Assembly (NCBI GenBank): GCA_002449395.1
Contig: DKDP01000040.1
Location: 1-55,950 of the forward strand
Reading direction: 5' to 3'
DNA: 55,950 nucleotides
DNA from: Ruminococcaceae bacterium UBA6845
GTDB lineage: Bacteria; Bacillota; Clostridia; Oscillospirales; Acutalibacteraceae
The position numbers and the translations under genes were made by a program. Shown piece by piece: positions 38,815 to 48,937 of this stretch. The first letter of the stretch is position 1; the number at the start of each line of letters is the position of its first letter. The notes beneath the pieces are model-generated. The model had not been told where the DNA came from and did no database searches. It worked only from the letters and a program-made list of their open reading frames with translations.

Positions 38815-39825
38815 TTGTATATCGTTATCGGCGCATCAAGCTTCATCGGCGTATATACTGTTGATGAATTTTTAAAGCAGGGCTGCGAGGTCACTGTCAC
38901 CGGAAGAAACAATAAGTTTCGTGAGCATTACGAAAAGCTCGGCGTTCCTTACATAAATCTCGACCTTGCAAACAAGGCGGATTTTGAAAAACTGCCGAAA
39001 GAAAATGTCGAGGGCGTTATCCTGCTTGCGGGTCTGCTCCCGGCAAATGCACAGGTTGATCTCGACGTTGACGAGAATGCGGCGGACTACTTTGAAATTA
39101 ACACAATCGGCACGATTAACGTGCTTGAATATTGCCGAAAGAACGGCATCAAACGTGTAATTTCCAATTGCTCCTATGCTGATGTGAGAGGCGCTTGGGG
39201 CAAGGGCGCAATCACCGAGGACGAGCCGAGAGATTTTATCTACACCGGCGATCACGCCGTTTATGTTTTCTCAAAGAATGCGGCAAACGATGTGCTTGAA
39301 TATTACAATCAGCAGCACGGAATGAAAAATGCGTGGTTTCGCTTTCCTCCCGTGTACGGCGTAGGCCCTCACGACTGTCTTTATATCAACGGCACCTTAA
39401 AGAAATCGGGACTGAAGATATTCATCGACAATGCAAGCGAGGGCAAGGACATCTGCATCTTCGGTGACCCGAATCTCAGCCGTGACGTTGTTTATGTCAA
39501 GGATGTTGCGCACGCATTCTACCTTGCAATGAAGAGCGAAAAGACCTACGGCTTATACAATATGACCTCCGGCAAAGGCGTAACTCTCTTGGAGCAGGCT
39601 GAGGTTATACGTGATCTGTGGGCTCCGTCGGAGGATAAAAAATCAAAGATAACCTACAAGCCCGAGGTAATCAACAACACCCCCTCCTACATTTTCTCAA
39701 TGGAAAAGGCAAAAAGAGACTTCGGCTTTGAACCCCAATTCAGCAATTTCCGTGTTATGATGACCGACTACAAAAAAGACTTGGACGCAAATAAATATCA
39801 GGAGTTATTCAAATATGTTAAATGA
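38815..39825 (+). CDS. NAD-dependent epimerase/dehydratase
   Basis: This 336-residue short-chain (extended SDR) enzyme has the nucleotide-binding motif GASSFIG at the N-terminus and the catalytic Tyr-X3-Lys in YVFSK. Downstream are substrate-binding parts FRFPPVYGVGP and GDPNLSRDVVYVKDVAHAF. It acts on a nucleotide-sugar, probably together with the aminotransferase before it; which sugar is not readable. TTG 38815 is the start with GGGGG nearby. It overlaps the next gene by 11 bases. Confidence 0.9.
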   Translation: MYIVIGASSFIGVYTVDEFLKQGCEVTVTGRNNKFREHYEKLGVPYINLDLANKADFEKLPKENVEGVILLAGLLPANAQVDLDVDENAADYFEINTIGTINVLEYCRKNGIKRVISNCSYADVRGAWGKGAITEDEPRDFIYTGDHAVYVFSKNAANDVLEYYNQQHGMKNAWFRFPPVYGVGPHDCLYINGTLKKSGLKIFIDNASEGKDICIFGDPNLSRDVVYVKDVAHAFYLAMKSEKTYGLYNMTSGKGVTLLEQAEVIRDLWAPSEDKKSKITYKPEVINNTPSYIFSMEKAKRDFGFEPQFSNFRVMMTDYKKDLDANKYQELFKYVK

Positions 39826-40528
39826 TAAAAAAAATAGTGTCTTTTCCGATACACCTGATATTGCAAAACCTTCAGGAAAGTTAACTTACAGAATAGTAAA
39901 AAGGGGATTTGATATTTTATGTTCCGCCGTATTGATGATTCCGGTTGGAATATTGGTTGGTATTTTTTCTTTGGTTATCAAACTTGATGATGGTGGTTCT
40001 GTATTCTATATGGCGGAAAGAACAGGAAGATTCGGCAAACCGTTCAAGATGTATAAGCTACGTTCAATGAAAGAGAATGCGCCCGATATCCGACTGCCCG
40101 ACGGCTCAACATATAACGGCGATGACGATCCGAGAGTAACACGATTCGGCAGGTTTGCAAGAAAAACGAGCGTTGACGAGCTCCCACAGGTAATCAACAT
40201 TTTAAAGGGCGATATGAGTTTCATCGGCCCCCGCCCCGATACGCCTGCCGGCTCGGCAGCTTATACCGATGAGGAAAAAATAATACTCACCGTTCGTCCC
40301 GGCATCACCGGCTACAATCAGGCAGTGAACAGAAATTCGGTATTTACCAAAGAAAAACTTACTAATGACATTTACTATGTCAAGCACCTTTCTCTTTTTT
40401 TTGATATAAAAATATTATTTATGACCCTTATGACCGTTTTGAAAAGGAAAAACGTTAACCGTGAGGACGCAAAATTAGAGGACACCTTTGTTCTTGACCA
40501 CGATAAAGAAACTTTAGAAATCAAATAA
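39815..40528 (+). CDS. Initiating phosphoglycosyl transferase (bacterial sugar transferase)
   Basis: This 237-residue monotopic membrane enzyme moves the first sugar-phosphate to undecaprenyl phosphate, starting each repeat unit. Signatures: KRGFDILCSAVLMIPVGI (re-entrant helix), FKMYKLRSM, the catalytic dyad in SVDELPQVIN, and GDMSFIGPRPDTP. From this gene on, the sequence looks more A+T rich. Overlap with the epimerase gene indicates co-translation. Confidence 0.94.
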   Translation: MLNDKKNSVFSDTPDIAKPSGKLTYRIVKRGFDILCSAVLMIPVGILVGIFSLVIKLDDGGSVFYMAERTGRFGKPFKMYKLRSMKENAPDIRLPDGSTYNGDDDPRVTRFGRFARKTSVDELPQVINILKGDMSFIGPRPDTPAGSAAYTDEEKIILTVRPGITGYNQAVNRNSVFTKEKLTNDIYYVKHLSLFFDIKILFMTLMTVLKRKNVNREDAKLEDTFVLDHDKETLEIK

Positions 40529-40543
40529 TCACAGGACTGTTTT

Positions 40544-41737
40544 ATGAAAAAGATTATGATCTTGGGAGCGAGCATTCTCCAGCTCCCTGCAATCAAAAAA
40601 GCTAAAGAAATGGGACTTCTCCCTGTCGTTGTGGATATGAATCCCCGTGCCGTCGGCTTCTCCGAGGGTAATATTCTCAAAGAGGTCATCAGCACAATCG
40701 ACATCCCTGCCGTTGTCGCAGCCGCAAAGCGTCACAAGGTTGACGGTGTAATGACCCTCGCATCCGATATGCCGATGCGCTGCGTTGCCGCCGTTGCAAA
40801 AGAGCTCGGAATAGTCGGTATAAGCGATGAGACAGCGATCAAAGCAACCGATAAGGGGGAAATGCGCAAGGCTCTTGCCGCTCATAATGTTCCGATTCCA
40901 AGGTTTTATGTCGTTTCAAATAAGCAGGAATTTAATGAAATTGTTTCCCGTTTTTCGGCACCGATTGTTGTAAAACCTGCCGATAATTCGGGCAGTCGAG
41001 GCGTTGTCAAGCTTACAGATTTAAACGACTCGGCAGCCGCAGACAAAGCCTACGAATACAGCCTTAATTCTTCACGAAACGGAATTGTTGTGGTTGAAGA
41101 ATTTATGCAAGGGCCTGAAGTCAGCGTAGAAACCCTGACCGTTGACGGCGAATGTCACGTTATTCAGATTACGGATAAAATAACAACGGGAGCACCGCAT
41201 TTTGTCGAAACAGGTCACACTCAGCCCAGCAGACTGGATAAAAAAATAACGGACGAGATAAGCCGAATAGCAAGAGAAGCGAACAGAGCCGTCGGAATAA
41301 GCAACGGTCCGTCACATACGGAAATCATTGTAACAAAAGACGGTCCGAAGATAGTCGAACTCGGAGCCAGACTCGGCGGAGACTGCATAACGACCCATCT
41401 TGTCCCACTCTCAACAGGGATGAATATGGTTGAGAATTGCATTAAAATTGCCATGGGCGAAAAGCCCGATTTATCGGTTCACATTGACCGTGGCTCGGCA
41501 ATACGCTATTTCCCTCAGCACAGCGGCACTATTGAAAGTATTGAGGGAATTGAAAAAGCGAAAAATATTCCCGGAGTTGTTCAGGTTAATGTAGTACATA
41601 ATGTCGGCGAGACAATAACCGACATCACTGACAGCGGCTCACGTATGGGCTTTATAATAGCCCATGGCAAGACGGCAGACGAAGCCGAATACGCCTGTGA
41701 AAAAGCTATGAATGAAATAAAGATAACGATTCGTTGA
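40544..41737 (+). CDS. ATP-grasp ligase
   Basis: This 397-residue protein is an ATP-grasp carboxylate-amine/thiol ligase. It shows an N-terminal MILGASILQLPAI pre-ATP-grasp fold, VVKPADNSGSRGV (nucleotide-binding loop), VVEEFMQGPEVSVETL and KIVELGARLGGD with the metal ligands. Enzymes of this type link an amino acid or other acid to an amine. In this locus it could decorate an amino sugar made by the DegT enzyme. The sequence does not give the substrate. Confidence 0.88.
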   Translation: MKKIMILGASILQLPAIKKAKEMGLLPVVVDMNPRAVGFSEGNILKEVISTIDIPAVVAAAKRHKVDGVMTLASDMPMRCVAAVAKELGIVGISDETAIKATDKGEMRKALAAHNVPIPRFYVVSNKQEFNEIVSRFSAPIVVKPADNSGSRGVVKLTDLNDSAAADKAYEYSLNSSRNGIVVVEEFMQGPEVSVETLTVDGECHVIQITDKITTGAPHFVETGHTQPSRLDKKITDEISRIAREANRAVGISNGPSHTEIIVTKDGPKIVELGARLGGDCITTHLVPLSTGMNMVENCIKIAMGEKPDLSVHIDRGSAIRYFPQHSGTIESIEGIEKAKNIPGVVQVNVVHNVGETITDITDSGSRMGFIIAHGKTADEAEYACEKAMNEIKITIR

Positions 41738-41753
41738 AAGGTGCTGTCCGGTA

Positions 41754-42992
41754 ATGAAAATTTTAACCTTTAGCTGCTATTACACCCCGGAAATAGCGGC
41801 AAGTATGTATCTTACCGAAGATATGCTTTGCGGAATGACAAAGGCAGGGCACAGCGTTGAAATGTATGTGCCCATACCCTGCCGAGGGGTCAGCGATGAA
41901 ATTAGAAATGAATATAAAAGTAAAAAAACAGAGGTTCTTTATGACGGCAAACTGACAATCCACAGATTTGCACTTTATAAGGAGGGAAAAAACTCCCTTA
42001 TGCGAGCCTTCCGTTACGGTCTTTTGAATCTCATTTTTATAATAAAGGGCTTAAGCAAAAAAGCGGACGTTATATTCGCTCAAAGCACACCGCCCACTCA
42101 GGGAATGATGGCAGGATTCCTGAAAGCCTGCAAAAAGATACCGTTTGTATATAATCTCCAGGATATTTTCCCCGATTCCCTTGTCAATACAGGTATGACC
42201 TCGGAAGGAAGTATTATTTGGAAAATCGGACGTGCGGTTGAGAATTACACATACCGTAACGCCGACAATATCATAGTTATTTCAGAGGATTTTAAAAAGA
42301 ATATAATGGCAAAGGGCGTTCCCGAGGATAAGATAACGGTTGTGCCGAATTGGGCGGACACGCAGGGTGTTCACCCTATCGAAAGGAAGGATAACAAACT
42401 TATCGAAAAATACGGACTTGACCCGAGCCTGTTTTATATAACCTACTGCGGCAACATCGGATACACGCAAAACACAGAGCTTCTGCTCGAAGCCGCAAAA
42501 ATTTTGAAGGACGAAATTCCGCAGCTGCGCTTTGCCCTCATCGGCGACGGCGCGGCGATGGACGAGATAGGCAAAAAAATAGCCGACGGGCATATCGAAA
42601 ACGTTATTCATATTCCGTTCCAGCCGTACGAGGATATCGCCCATGTTTTCAGCCTCGGCGACGTCGGACTTATAATCAGCAAGCCGCATGTCGGAAGCAA
42701 TTCCGTTCCGAGCAAAACATGGAGCATTATGGCGGCGGAAAAACCGCTTCTCGCCTCCTTTGATAAAGAAAGTGAGCTTTGCAAAATCATTGAAGAAAAC
42801 AATTGCGGCATTGTTTCCGACGCAGGCGACCTTGAAGGATTTATCGAAGCGGTCAGGAAAATGTATAACGACCGGGAGAAAGCAATTTCGCAGGGCAAAA
42901 ACGGCAAAGCATTTCTCATGTCCGAGTTTGACAGAGACACCTGCGTGAAGAAATATGTTGAAGTATTGGAAAAAGTCGGATCAAAAAAATGA
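41754..42992 (+). CDS. Family 4 glycosyltransferase (WcaI/WbuB-like)
   Basis: This 412-residue GT-B enzyme has YYTPEIAASMYLTEDM at the start and the C-terminal nucleotide-sugar domain with ITYCGNIGYTQNTELLLEAA and GVGLIISKPHVGSNSVPSKTW. The N-terminal style resembles WcaI/WbuB-type transferases, which often add the second sugar. It follows the ATP-grasp gene after 16 bases. No membrane span is evident. Confidence 0.9.
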   Translation: MKILTFSCYYTPEIAASMYLTEDMLCGMTKAGHSVEMYVPIPCRGVSDEIRNEYKSKKTEVLYDGKLTIHRFALYKEGKNSLMRAFRYGLLNLIFIIKGLSKKADVIFAQSTPPTQGMMAGFLKACKKIPFVYNLQDIFPDSLVNTGMTSEGSIIWKIGRAVENYTYRNADNIIVISEDFKKNIMAKGVPEDKITVVPNWADTQGVHPIERKDNKLIEKYGLDPSLFYITYCGNIGYTQNTELLLEAAKILKDEIPQLRFALIGDGAAMDEIGKKIADGHIENVIHIPFQPYEDIAHVFSLGDVGLIISKPHVGSNSVPSKTWSIMAAEKPLLASFDKESELCKIIEENNCGIVSDAGDLEGFIEAVRKMYNDREKAISQGKNGKAFLMSEFDRDTCVKKYVEVLEKVGSKK

Positions 42993-43021
42993 TTTGATTT
43001 TTTGAAAGGAATGTTGTTTCG

Positions 43022-44173
43022 TTGAAGATAGTTCATTTGTGTCTGGGTAATTTTTTTCCCGATAATTATTCATACCAGGAAAATATGCTTCCGAAATTCC
43101 ATAAAAAACAAGGCTATGACGTTGAGGTTATTGCTTCATTAGAAACTTTTGATAAGGACGGAAAACCATGCCTCTATACGGGTGATATGAATTACATAAA
43201 CGAAAACAATGTCCCCGTAACAAGATTGAATTATAAAAGTCCTCAGAAAATCTATAAAAAACTTCGCCGCTTTGTCGGCTTTGAGGAAACTCTCAACAAA
43301 GCGAAGCCTGATATTATGTTTATTCACAACGTTCAGTTTCTGGATATAGACAAGGTTGTTAAATATGTAAAGAAGCACCCCAAGACTAAGGTTTTTTGTG
43401 ACAACCATGCCGACTACGTTAACAGTGCTCAAAATCCGCTTTCACGAAATATTCTCCACGGAATTATCTGGAAGCACTGCGCTCAAAGCATTGAGCCTTA
43501 CACAACCAAGTTTTACGGCGTTCTGCCTGCAAGAGTTGATTTTTTGAGGGAAGTATATAATCTTCCGAAAGAAAAGTGTGAGCTGCTTGTTATGGGCGCC
43601 GATGACGACAGAGTTTCGCAAGCCTCCGATCCTGCGGTCAGGAAGGCTGTCAGGGAGCGTTACAAAATCAAGGGCGATGACATATTGCTTGTAACCGGCG
43701 GTAAAATCGACCACAACAAGCCGCAGACCTTAACCCTGATGGAAGCCGTAAACAAGCTGAATGACCCCAAAATAAAACTTACCGTGTTCGGTAGCGTTGT
43801 TCCCGAGCTTAAGGAAAAATTCAATTCCTTGCTTAGCAACAAAGTAATATATTCGGGTTGGAAAAAATCCGATGATATTTACGATGAATTTGCCGCGGCG
43901 GATATAGTTGTTTTTCCGGGACTTCATTCGGTTCTTTGGGAACAGGCCGTTGCAATGGGCAAGCCGTGCATATTCAAAAAAATCAGCGGCTTCACTCACA
44001 TTGACATCGGCGGCAACTGTCTTTTCTTTGAAAGTGACAGCGAGGACGAATACATAAGCAAAATCAAGCGCTGCATAGAAGAGCTTGACAAAATAAAAAG
44101 TGCCGCGGAAACTCACGGCAAGGAAAAATTTTCTTACAACAATATAGCAAAAAGATCTGTTGAAGCAGAATAA
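43022..44173 (+). CDS. GT-B glycosyltransferase
   Basis: This 383-residue protein has a GT-B layout: an N-terminal MKIVHLCLGNFFPDNYSYQE and a C-terminal domain with LLVTGGKIDHNKPQTLTLMEAV, VIYSGWKKSDDIYDEFAAAD and VVFPGLHSVLWEQAVAMGKP. This suits a GT4-like retaining transferase. Start is TTG 43022 with AAAGGA about 11 bases ahead. It adds one sugar of the repeat; donor unknown. Confidence 0.82.
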   Translation: MKIVHLCLGNFFPDNYSYQENMLPKFHKKQGYDVEVIASLETFDKDGKPCLYTGDMNYINENNVPVTRLNYKSPQKIYKKLRRFVGFEETLNKAKPDIMFIHNVQFLDIDKVVKYVKKHPKTKVFCDNHADYVNSAQNPLSRNILHGIIWKHCAQSIEPYTTKFYGVLPARVDFLREVYNLPKEKCELLVMGADDDRVSQASDPAVRKAVRERYKIKGDDILLVTGGKIDHNKPQTLTLMEAVNKLNDPKIKLTVFGSVVPELKEKFNSLLSNKVIYSGWKKSDDIYDEFAAADIVVFPGLHSVLWEQAVAMGKPCIFKKISGFTHIDIGGNCLFFESDSEDEYISKIKRCIEELDKIKSAAETHGKEKFSYNNIAKRSVEAE

Positions 44174-44194
44174 AAAAGGAATTGGTGATCGGTA

Positions 44195-45520
44195 ATGTCT
44201 TTGTATGAAAAACTTATCAATAAAGAAGAATCTTTGTCGGTAGTCGGTCTCGGCTATGTCGGTATGCCGCTGGCTGTCGCCTTTGCGGCAAAGGGTTTGA
44301 ATGTTATCGGATTTGATCTTAACAAGAAAAAGATTAATCTGTACAAATCAGGAGTAGATCCCACCAAAGAGGTTGGCGATGAGGCTATACGCTCAACAAC
44401 GATAAACTTCACTCCCGATGAAAAGGATTTGAGAAAGGCGAAGTTCCATATTGTTGCCGTTCCGACACCTGTAAATACGGATCATACTCCCGACCTTACT
44501 CCCGTTATCGGAGCTTCGGAAATTGTCGGACGCAACCTTACAAAGGGTTCAATCGTTGTTTTTGAATCCACGGTTTACCCGGGCTGCACCGAGGACGTAT
44601 GTATCCCCGTTCTTGAAAAGCAATCGGGACTCAAATGCGGCGTTGATTTCAAAATCGGCTATTCTCCCGAGAGAATCAACCCCGGCGACAAGGTTCATCG
44701 CCTTGAAAATATACATAAGATCGTTTCGGGAATGGATAGGGAGTCTCTTGAGGAAATCAAAAACATTTACGATATCGTTATTGAGGTCGGCACCCATCCC
44801 GTATCAAATATAAAAACCGCCGAGGCGGTAAAGGTTGTCGAAAACAGTCAGCGTGACATTAACATTGCATTTATGAATGAACTTGCAATGGTATTTGACC
44901 GTATGAACATCGACACAAACGAGGTCGTTGACGGTATGAACACAAAGTGGAATGCTCTCGGCTTCAGACCCGGTCTTGTCGGCGGACATTGCATCGGCGT
45001 TGATCCGTATTATTTCACATATGAGGCAGAAAAGCTCGGCTATCACAGCCAGATCATTCTCAGCGGACGTATTGTAAATGACAATATGGGCAAATACGTT
45101 GCCGACGCCGCTATAAAGAAAATGGTTGAAGCAGGACAGGCTCCCAAGAACAGCAAGGTTGTTATTATGGGTCTCACATTTAAAGAGAACTGCCCCGATA
45201 TACGTAATTCCAAAGTTGAAGATATTATCAAAAGGCTCAAAGAGTATGAGATCAAACCGCTCGTAGTTGACCCGTGGGCAGACAAGGAGGAATCACTCGA
45301 CGAATACGGTGTTGAACTGACCGACATAAACGATGTTCACGATGCGGACTGCGTTATTATGGCAGTTGCCCATAAAGAGTTTAAGTCACTCGGCTTAGAC
45401 GGAGTAATAAAGCTGTTCAGTAACAAGCTCGCCGCAGATGAAAAAGTTTTCCTTGACGTTAAGGGCATATACACAGTTGACGAGCTTGAAAATTCGGGAA
45501 TGAAATACTGGAGACTGTAA
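44195..45520 (+). CDS. UDP-sugar 6-dehydrogenase (WbpA/TviB/WecC-like)
   Basis: This 441-residue enzyme oxidises a UDP-hexose or UDP-HexNAc at C6 to a uronic acid with NAD. GLGYVGMPLA (18-27) is the NAD motif, the central VPTPVNTDHTPDL is typical, and the catalytic cysteine is Cys266 in GGHCIGVDPYY. GLTFKENCPDIRNS marks the C-terminal domain. The motif style fits UDP-N-acetylhexosamine dehydrogenases rather than UDP-glucose dehydrogenase, so the capsule probably contains an amino-uronic acid. No broken motif is seen. Confidence 0.94.
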   Translation: MSLYEKLINKEESLSVVGLGYVGMPLAVAFAAKGLNVIGFDLNKKKINLYKSGVDPTKEVGDEAIRSTTINFTPDEKDLRKAKFHIVAVPTPVNTDHTPDLTPVIGASEIVGRNLTKGSIVVFESTVYPGCTEDVCIPVLEKQSGLKCGVDFKIGYSPERINPGDKVHRLENIHKIVSGMDRESLEEIKNIYDIVIEVGTHPVSNIKTAEAVKVVENSQRDINIAFMNELAMVFDRMNIDTNEVVDGMNTKWNALGFRPGLVGGHCIGVDPYYFTYEAEKLGYHSQIILSGRIVNDNMGKYVADAAIKKMVEAGQAPKNSKVVIMGLTFKENCPDIRNSKVEDIIKRLKEYEIKPLVVDPWADKEESLDEYGVELTDINDVHDADCVIMAVAHKEFKSLGLDGVIKLFSNKLAADEKVFLDVKGIYTVDELENSGMKYWRL

Positions 45521-45531
45521 GAGGAACGACT

Positions 45532-46353
45532 ATGATCTACGTATTCACGGCAGTACATGACAGATATAAAATAACGGAAAAATTCGTGGATCAGCTTTTG
45601 AGACAGACCTATAAGGATATAAAGCTGGTGCTCGTTGACGACGGCTGTACGGACGGTACAGCGGATATGGTGCGTTCAAAAATGCCCGAAGCCGTTATCA
45701 TTGAGGGCGATGGCAACCTTTGGTGGGGCGGCGCTTTGCATGAGGCTTATAAATGGACTGTTAAGAATGCCGACAGATCCGCCTTTGCTATGTTTGCGAA
45801 TGACGATTCCGAATTTGATGATGATTATATCGAAAAAGCGATAAAAATTCTTGAAACCCGGGAGCACACGCTGCTCACGGGCTACGGAGTCAGCCGTCAG
45901 ACCGGCAAGGTCTTTGACGGTGCGGTTGATTACGATTTTGCAACGATGAAGGTCAAGCGCGGCGGCGCCGGAGAGGGCAACTGTGCCTCAACGAGAAGTC
46001 TCTTTTTCAGAATAAGTGATTTTATAACGATCGGCGGATTCCACCCCGTTCTCCTGCCCCACTACGGTTCCGACTACGAATGGACGATCCGTGCGTGGAG
46101 GAAATACGGTTATACGATTTACTGCGATGAAAATCTTAAATATCTTGTTGATGAGGAAACCACGGGCGACAATTTCTATGACAAATTGACGAGAAAAAAA
46201 TTATTCAGCAAGCGCTCGATGAGCAACCCCCTTTATAAATTCACCATGATTTTTCTCTCCACCCCCGCAAGAGTTATTCCCAAAACAATCGTAAATCAGT
46301 TAAAACGCGTTTACAAAAAAAGAGAAATTTTTAAAACAATAATCAAACGATAA
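45532..46353 (+). CDS. Family 2 glycosyltransferase
   Basis: This 273-residue protein begins MIYVFTAVHDRYKITEKFVD, with LVLVDDGCTDGTAD and the DxD-like AMFANDDSEF. GNLWWGGALHEAYKW is a block seen in rhamnosyltransferase-like GT2 proteins. The C-terminus is basic and may contact the membrane. It adds one residue of the repeat; its donor is not determined. Confidence 0.9.
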   Translation: MIYVFTAVHDRYKITEKFVDQLLRQTYKDIKLVLVDDGCTDGTADMVRSKMPEAVIIEGDGNLWWGGALHEAYKWTVKNADRSAFAMFANDDSEFDDDYIEKAIKILETREHTLLTGYGVSRQTGKVFDGAVDYDFATMKVKRGGAGEGNCASTRSLFFRISDFITIGGFHPVLLPHYGSDYEWTIRAWRKYGYTIYCDENLKYLVDEETTGDNFYDKLTRKKLFSKRSMSNPLYKFTMIFLSTPARVIPKTIVNQLKRVYKKREIFKTIIKR

Positions 46354-46379
46354 TTTTTACCAAAAGAAGGTGACAACCA

Positions 46380-47663
46380 ATGTCCGACATCGGAAGTACC
46401 ACAGGGCAGAAAATAACTCATATGCTGATAGTTATTCTTTCCTGTGCTTTTATCAGCTTCTATCAGGGCGGAATTTGGCTGTTGATTCCTCCTCTTAACG
46501 GAACGATAGCTTTCGGAATCAGCCTCCTTCTTGTTTTTCTTGTTTTGACCTCGCAAAATAACAGAAATTATCTTTGCTTTGATATGAAGGTTTACGGCAT
46601 TGCGTCGTTTATGCTGCTTTCATTAGTGTATATGCTGCTTTCTCATGAACAATTCACGAAATCAGGTTTTCTTGTTTCTTTTTACTGCTTTGTGATGATG
46701 TGTATCGGCGCATATATTCACGACAAAGAAAAAGAACGAAAAATTATCCTGCTTTATATACTTGCAGAAGTAATTCTCAAGGAAATATGCGATATATATG
46801 AATTGACCAAAAATCCGATGATTATAAGAGATTCCGGATTTGACGTGCTCAGCGTAAACGGCTCGGGAATTGAAAAGCTGGTAAATATTCCGTCAATTTA
46901 TACATTTGCAGTAATTTATTTTATTGTTCTTTGCAATTTCAAACGTTCAAAGCATAAGATTCTTTCAATAGCATATATGGCGCTTACTCTGTATGTTCTC
47001 TATTCGGCACAGATGTCACTGCCGCTGCTTCTCACAATAATAATAACACTTTACATTCTGGTCGTAAAAACAGTAGACATAAAAAAGATTATTTTGTTTT
47101 CTGCCGTATTCTGTCTATTCTTTATGATTCTTTTGCCGACAGGCTTGAATTGGATATTAAAAAACAATTTCTTCCCCATAGAGGTTACAAAACGCTTGCA
47201 GGATGTTTATGATATTTTCTTCAAAGACGCCTCATTCGCTGATATAATCAACGAATATGGAAGCGGTTTGGAAAAAGATTATACAAGTACACAGGGTAGG
47301 ATCACACATTATATTGAAAGTTTCCGTGCAATGGGTCATAACTTCTTCTTGGGAGAGCTGACGCCGAATAAATTTAAAAACGGCGGCCACTCAACATGGA
47401 TTGATTATATTGCAAAGTTTGGCTTCACAATACTTATTTACTACTTTTCTCTTATTCGGCACACCAAAGCTCAGTTTAAAAAAAGCGAATATGAGGGCAA
47501 AAAAGTATTGATAGCCGTCAGCATTTTTTATTTGATCTCAGGAATTCTCAATTCCTTCCAAATCGTCCTTTTCACAATGCATATGTTTATACTTGTACCG
47601 TATTTTTATGAATTACTAATTGACAATAACTTTACTATAAAATGGAGGCCTCTTGTAAGATGA
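46380..47663 (+). CDS. Wzy-like polysaccharide polymerase
   Basis: This 427-residue protein has about ten to eleven hydrophobic helices and a long external loop (about residues 260-320) before the last helices. These are the features of O-antigen/capsule polymerases and ligases (Wzy/WaaL). It contains EYGSGLEKDYTSTQGRITHY and later GGHSTWIDYIAKFG, whose histidine resembles the H-x-x-x-G/Y context of such enzymes. The sequence is otherwise poorly conserved, as usual. Together with Wzz and Wzx in the same locus, it completes a Wzx/Wzy-dependent pathway. Confidence 0.8.
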   Translation: MSDIGSTTGQKITHMLIVILSCAFISFYQGGIWLLIPPLNGTIAFGISLLLVFLVLTSQNNRNYLCFDMKVYGIASFMLLSLVYMLLSHEQFTKSGFLVSFYCFVMMCIGAYIHDKEKERKIILLYILAEVILKEICDIYELTKNPMIIRDSGFDVLSVNGSGIEKLVNIPSIYTFAVIYFIVLCNFKRSKHKILSIAYMALTLYVLYSAQMSLPLLLTIIITLYILVVKTVDIKKIILFSAVFCLFFMILLPTGLNWILKNNFFPIEVTKRLQDVYDIFFKDASFADIINEYGSGLEKDYTSTQGRITHYIESFRAMGHNFFLGELTPNKFKNGGHSTWIDYIAKFGFTILIYYFSLIRHTKAQFKKSEYEGKKVLIAVSIFYLISGILNSFQIVLFTMHMFILVPYFYELLIDNNFTIKWRPLVR

Positions 47664-48934
47664 AAGTTTTATGGATAACCAACAGACCTATTGCTGCCGC
47701 AGAGCGAAAGTTTAACGTCAAAGCTATCAGCGGAACATGGATGGAACCAACATTACTCGGTCTTGAAAAGACGGACGGCATCGAGATTTCGGTTGCAACC
47801 GTCGCTCCCGTTAATACAGTTGAACGTTTTGAAGAGGATAACATTACATATTACCTTGTTCCGCAGGACAGCAAGAGGATTTACGGATATGAAGAACCTG
47901 CTCATATCAAGCAGTGGGAGCAGGTAATGGATGAAGCGAAACCCGATATAATCATGCAGTGGGGCACCGAATATGCCCACGGACTTTGCGCCCTCAAAAT
48001 CGCAAAAGAAAAAGGAATCCCTTCCGTTACCGAAATGCAGGGCGTAATGGAATCTATTGAATACTATTACCTCAGCAACATGACGAAATCTCAAATAAAA
48101 AAAGCCTACTCACTGAGGAATTTTATTAAGCATGACGGACTTTACGACGAGCAAAAGTTTTTTGGTAAAAAAGCAGAAATAGAAAAACAAATGCTCAATT
48201 ACTCGGAAAATATTATCATTGAAAATGACTGGGCAACAGCTCATTGCAGATATATAAATCCCGATGCAAAACTTTTCGTTCATCATCTCAACATTGATGA
48301 AGTATTTTTCAAGAAGAATTGGTCGCTTGAAACCTGCGAAAAGCATTCGATTTTCACCTGCGCTTCCGCTTATCCCCTCAAAGGATTACATATTCTTCTT
48401 GAAGCTCTTGCAATTGTAAAAAGAAGTGTGCCGGACGTTAAACTTTATGCTCCGGGATTTCAGGATCCTTTTTCAAAGACCGATTTTAAGTCAAAATTTA
48501 AGCAGCAGGGATATGAAAAATATCTTATGTATCTTATCACAAAGCTCGGCATCAGAAACAATGTTTTTTTCACCGGCAGACTGACTCAACAGCAAATGGC
48601 AGAAAGAATGGAGCAATCACACATTATGGTTGTTCCCTCGGCAATTGAAAACCACAGCTCTACCCTCAGAGAGGCTATGGCAGTCGGCGTTCCGAGCATA
48701 GCAAGCTATGTCGGCGGAATCCCGGAAACAATTGAACACGGCAAAAACGGATACCTTTTCCGTCACGAGGAATATATTCAGCTTGCCGATTTTATTCTCA
48801 GAATTTTTAACGATGATGAAAAGGCAAAATCTTTCAGCCAAAACGGAAAGGACTACATCAGACCGTATCTTGACATAAACAAATCAACCGAACAGCTTGT
48901 TGAAATATACAAAGAAATTGCGGGAGGCCGTTAA
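47660..48934 (+). CDS. Family 4 glycosyltransferase
   Basis: This 424-residue GT-B protein has the C-terminal GT4 pattern: FTCASAYPLKGLHILLEALA, VFFTGRLTQQQMAERME, then VVPSAIENHSSTLREAMAVG with the conserved Glu-X7-Glu, and SYVGGIPETIEHG. ATG 47660 has GGAGG at 47645-47649 and overlaps the polymerase stop by 4 bases. The longer frame from 47642 overlaps the ribosome site and is less likely. Confidence 0.92.
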   Translation: MKVLWITNRPIAAAERKFNVKAISGTWMEPTLLGLEKTDGIEISVATVAPVNTVERFEEDNITYYLVPQDSKRIYGYEEPAHIKQWEQVMDEAKPDIIMQWGTEYAHGLCALKIAKEKGIPSVTEMQGVMESIEYYYLSNMTKSQIKKAYSLRNFIKHDGLYDEQKFFGKKAEIEKQMLNYSENIIIENDWATAHCRYINPDAKLFVHHLNIDEVFFKKNWSLETCEKHSIFTCASAYPLKGLHILLEALAIVKRSVPDVKLYAPGFQDPFSKTDFKSKFKQQGYEKYLMYLITKLGIRNNVFFTGRLTQQQMAERMEQSHIMVVPSAIENHSSTLREAMAVGVPSIASYVGGIPETIEHGKNGYLFRHEEYIQLADFILRIFNDDEKAKSFSQNGKDYIRPYLDINKSTEQLVEIYKEIAGGR

Positions 48935-48937
48935 ATT

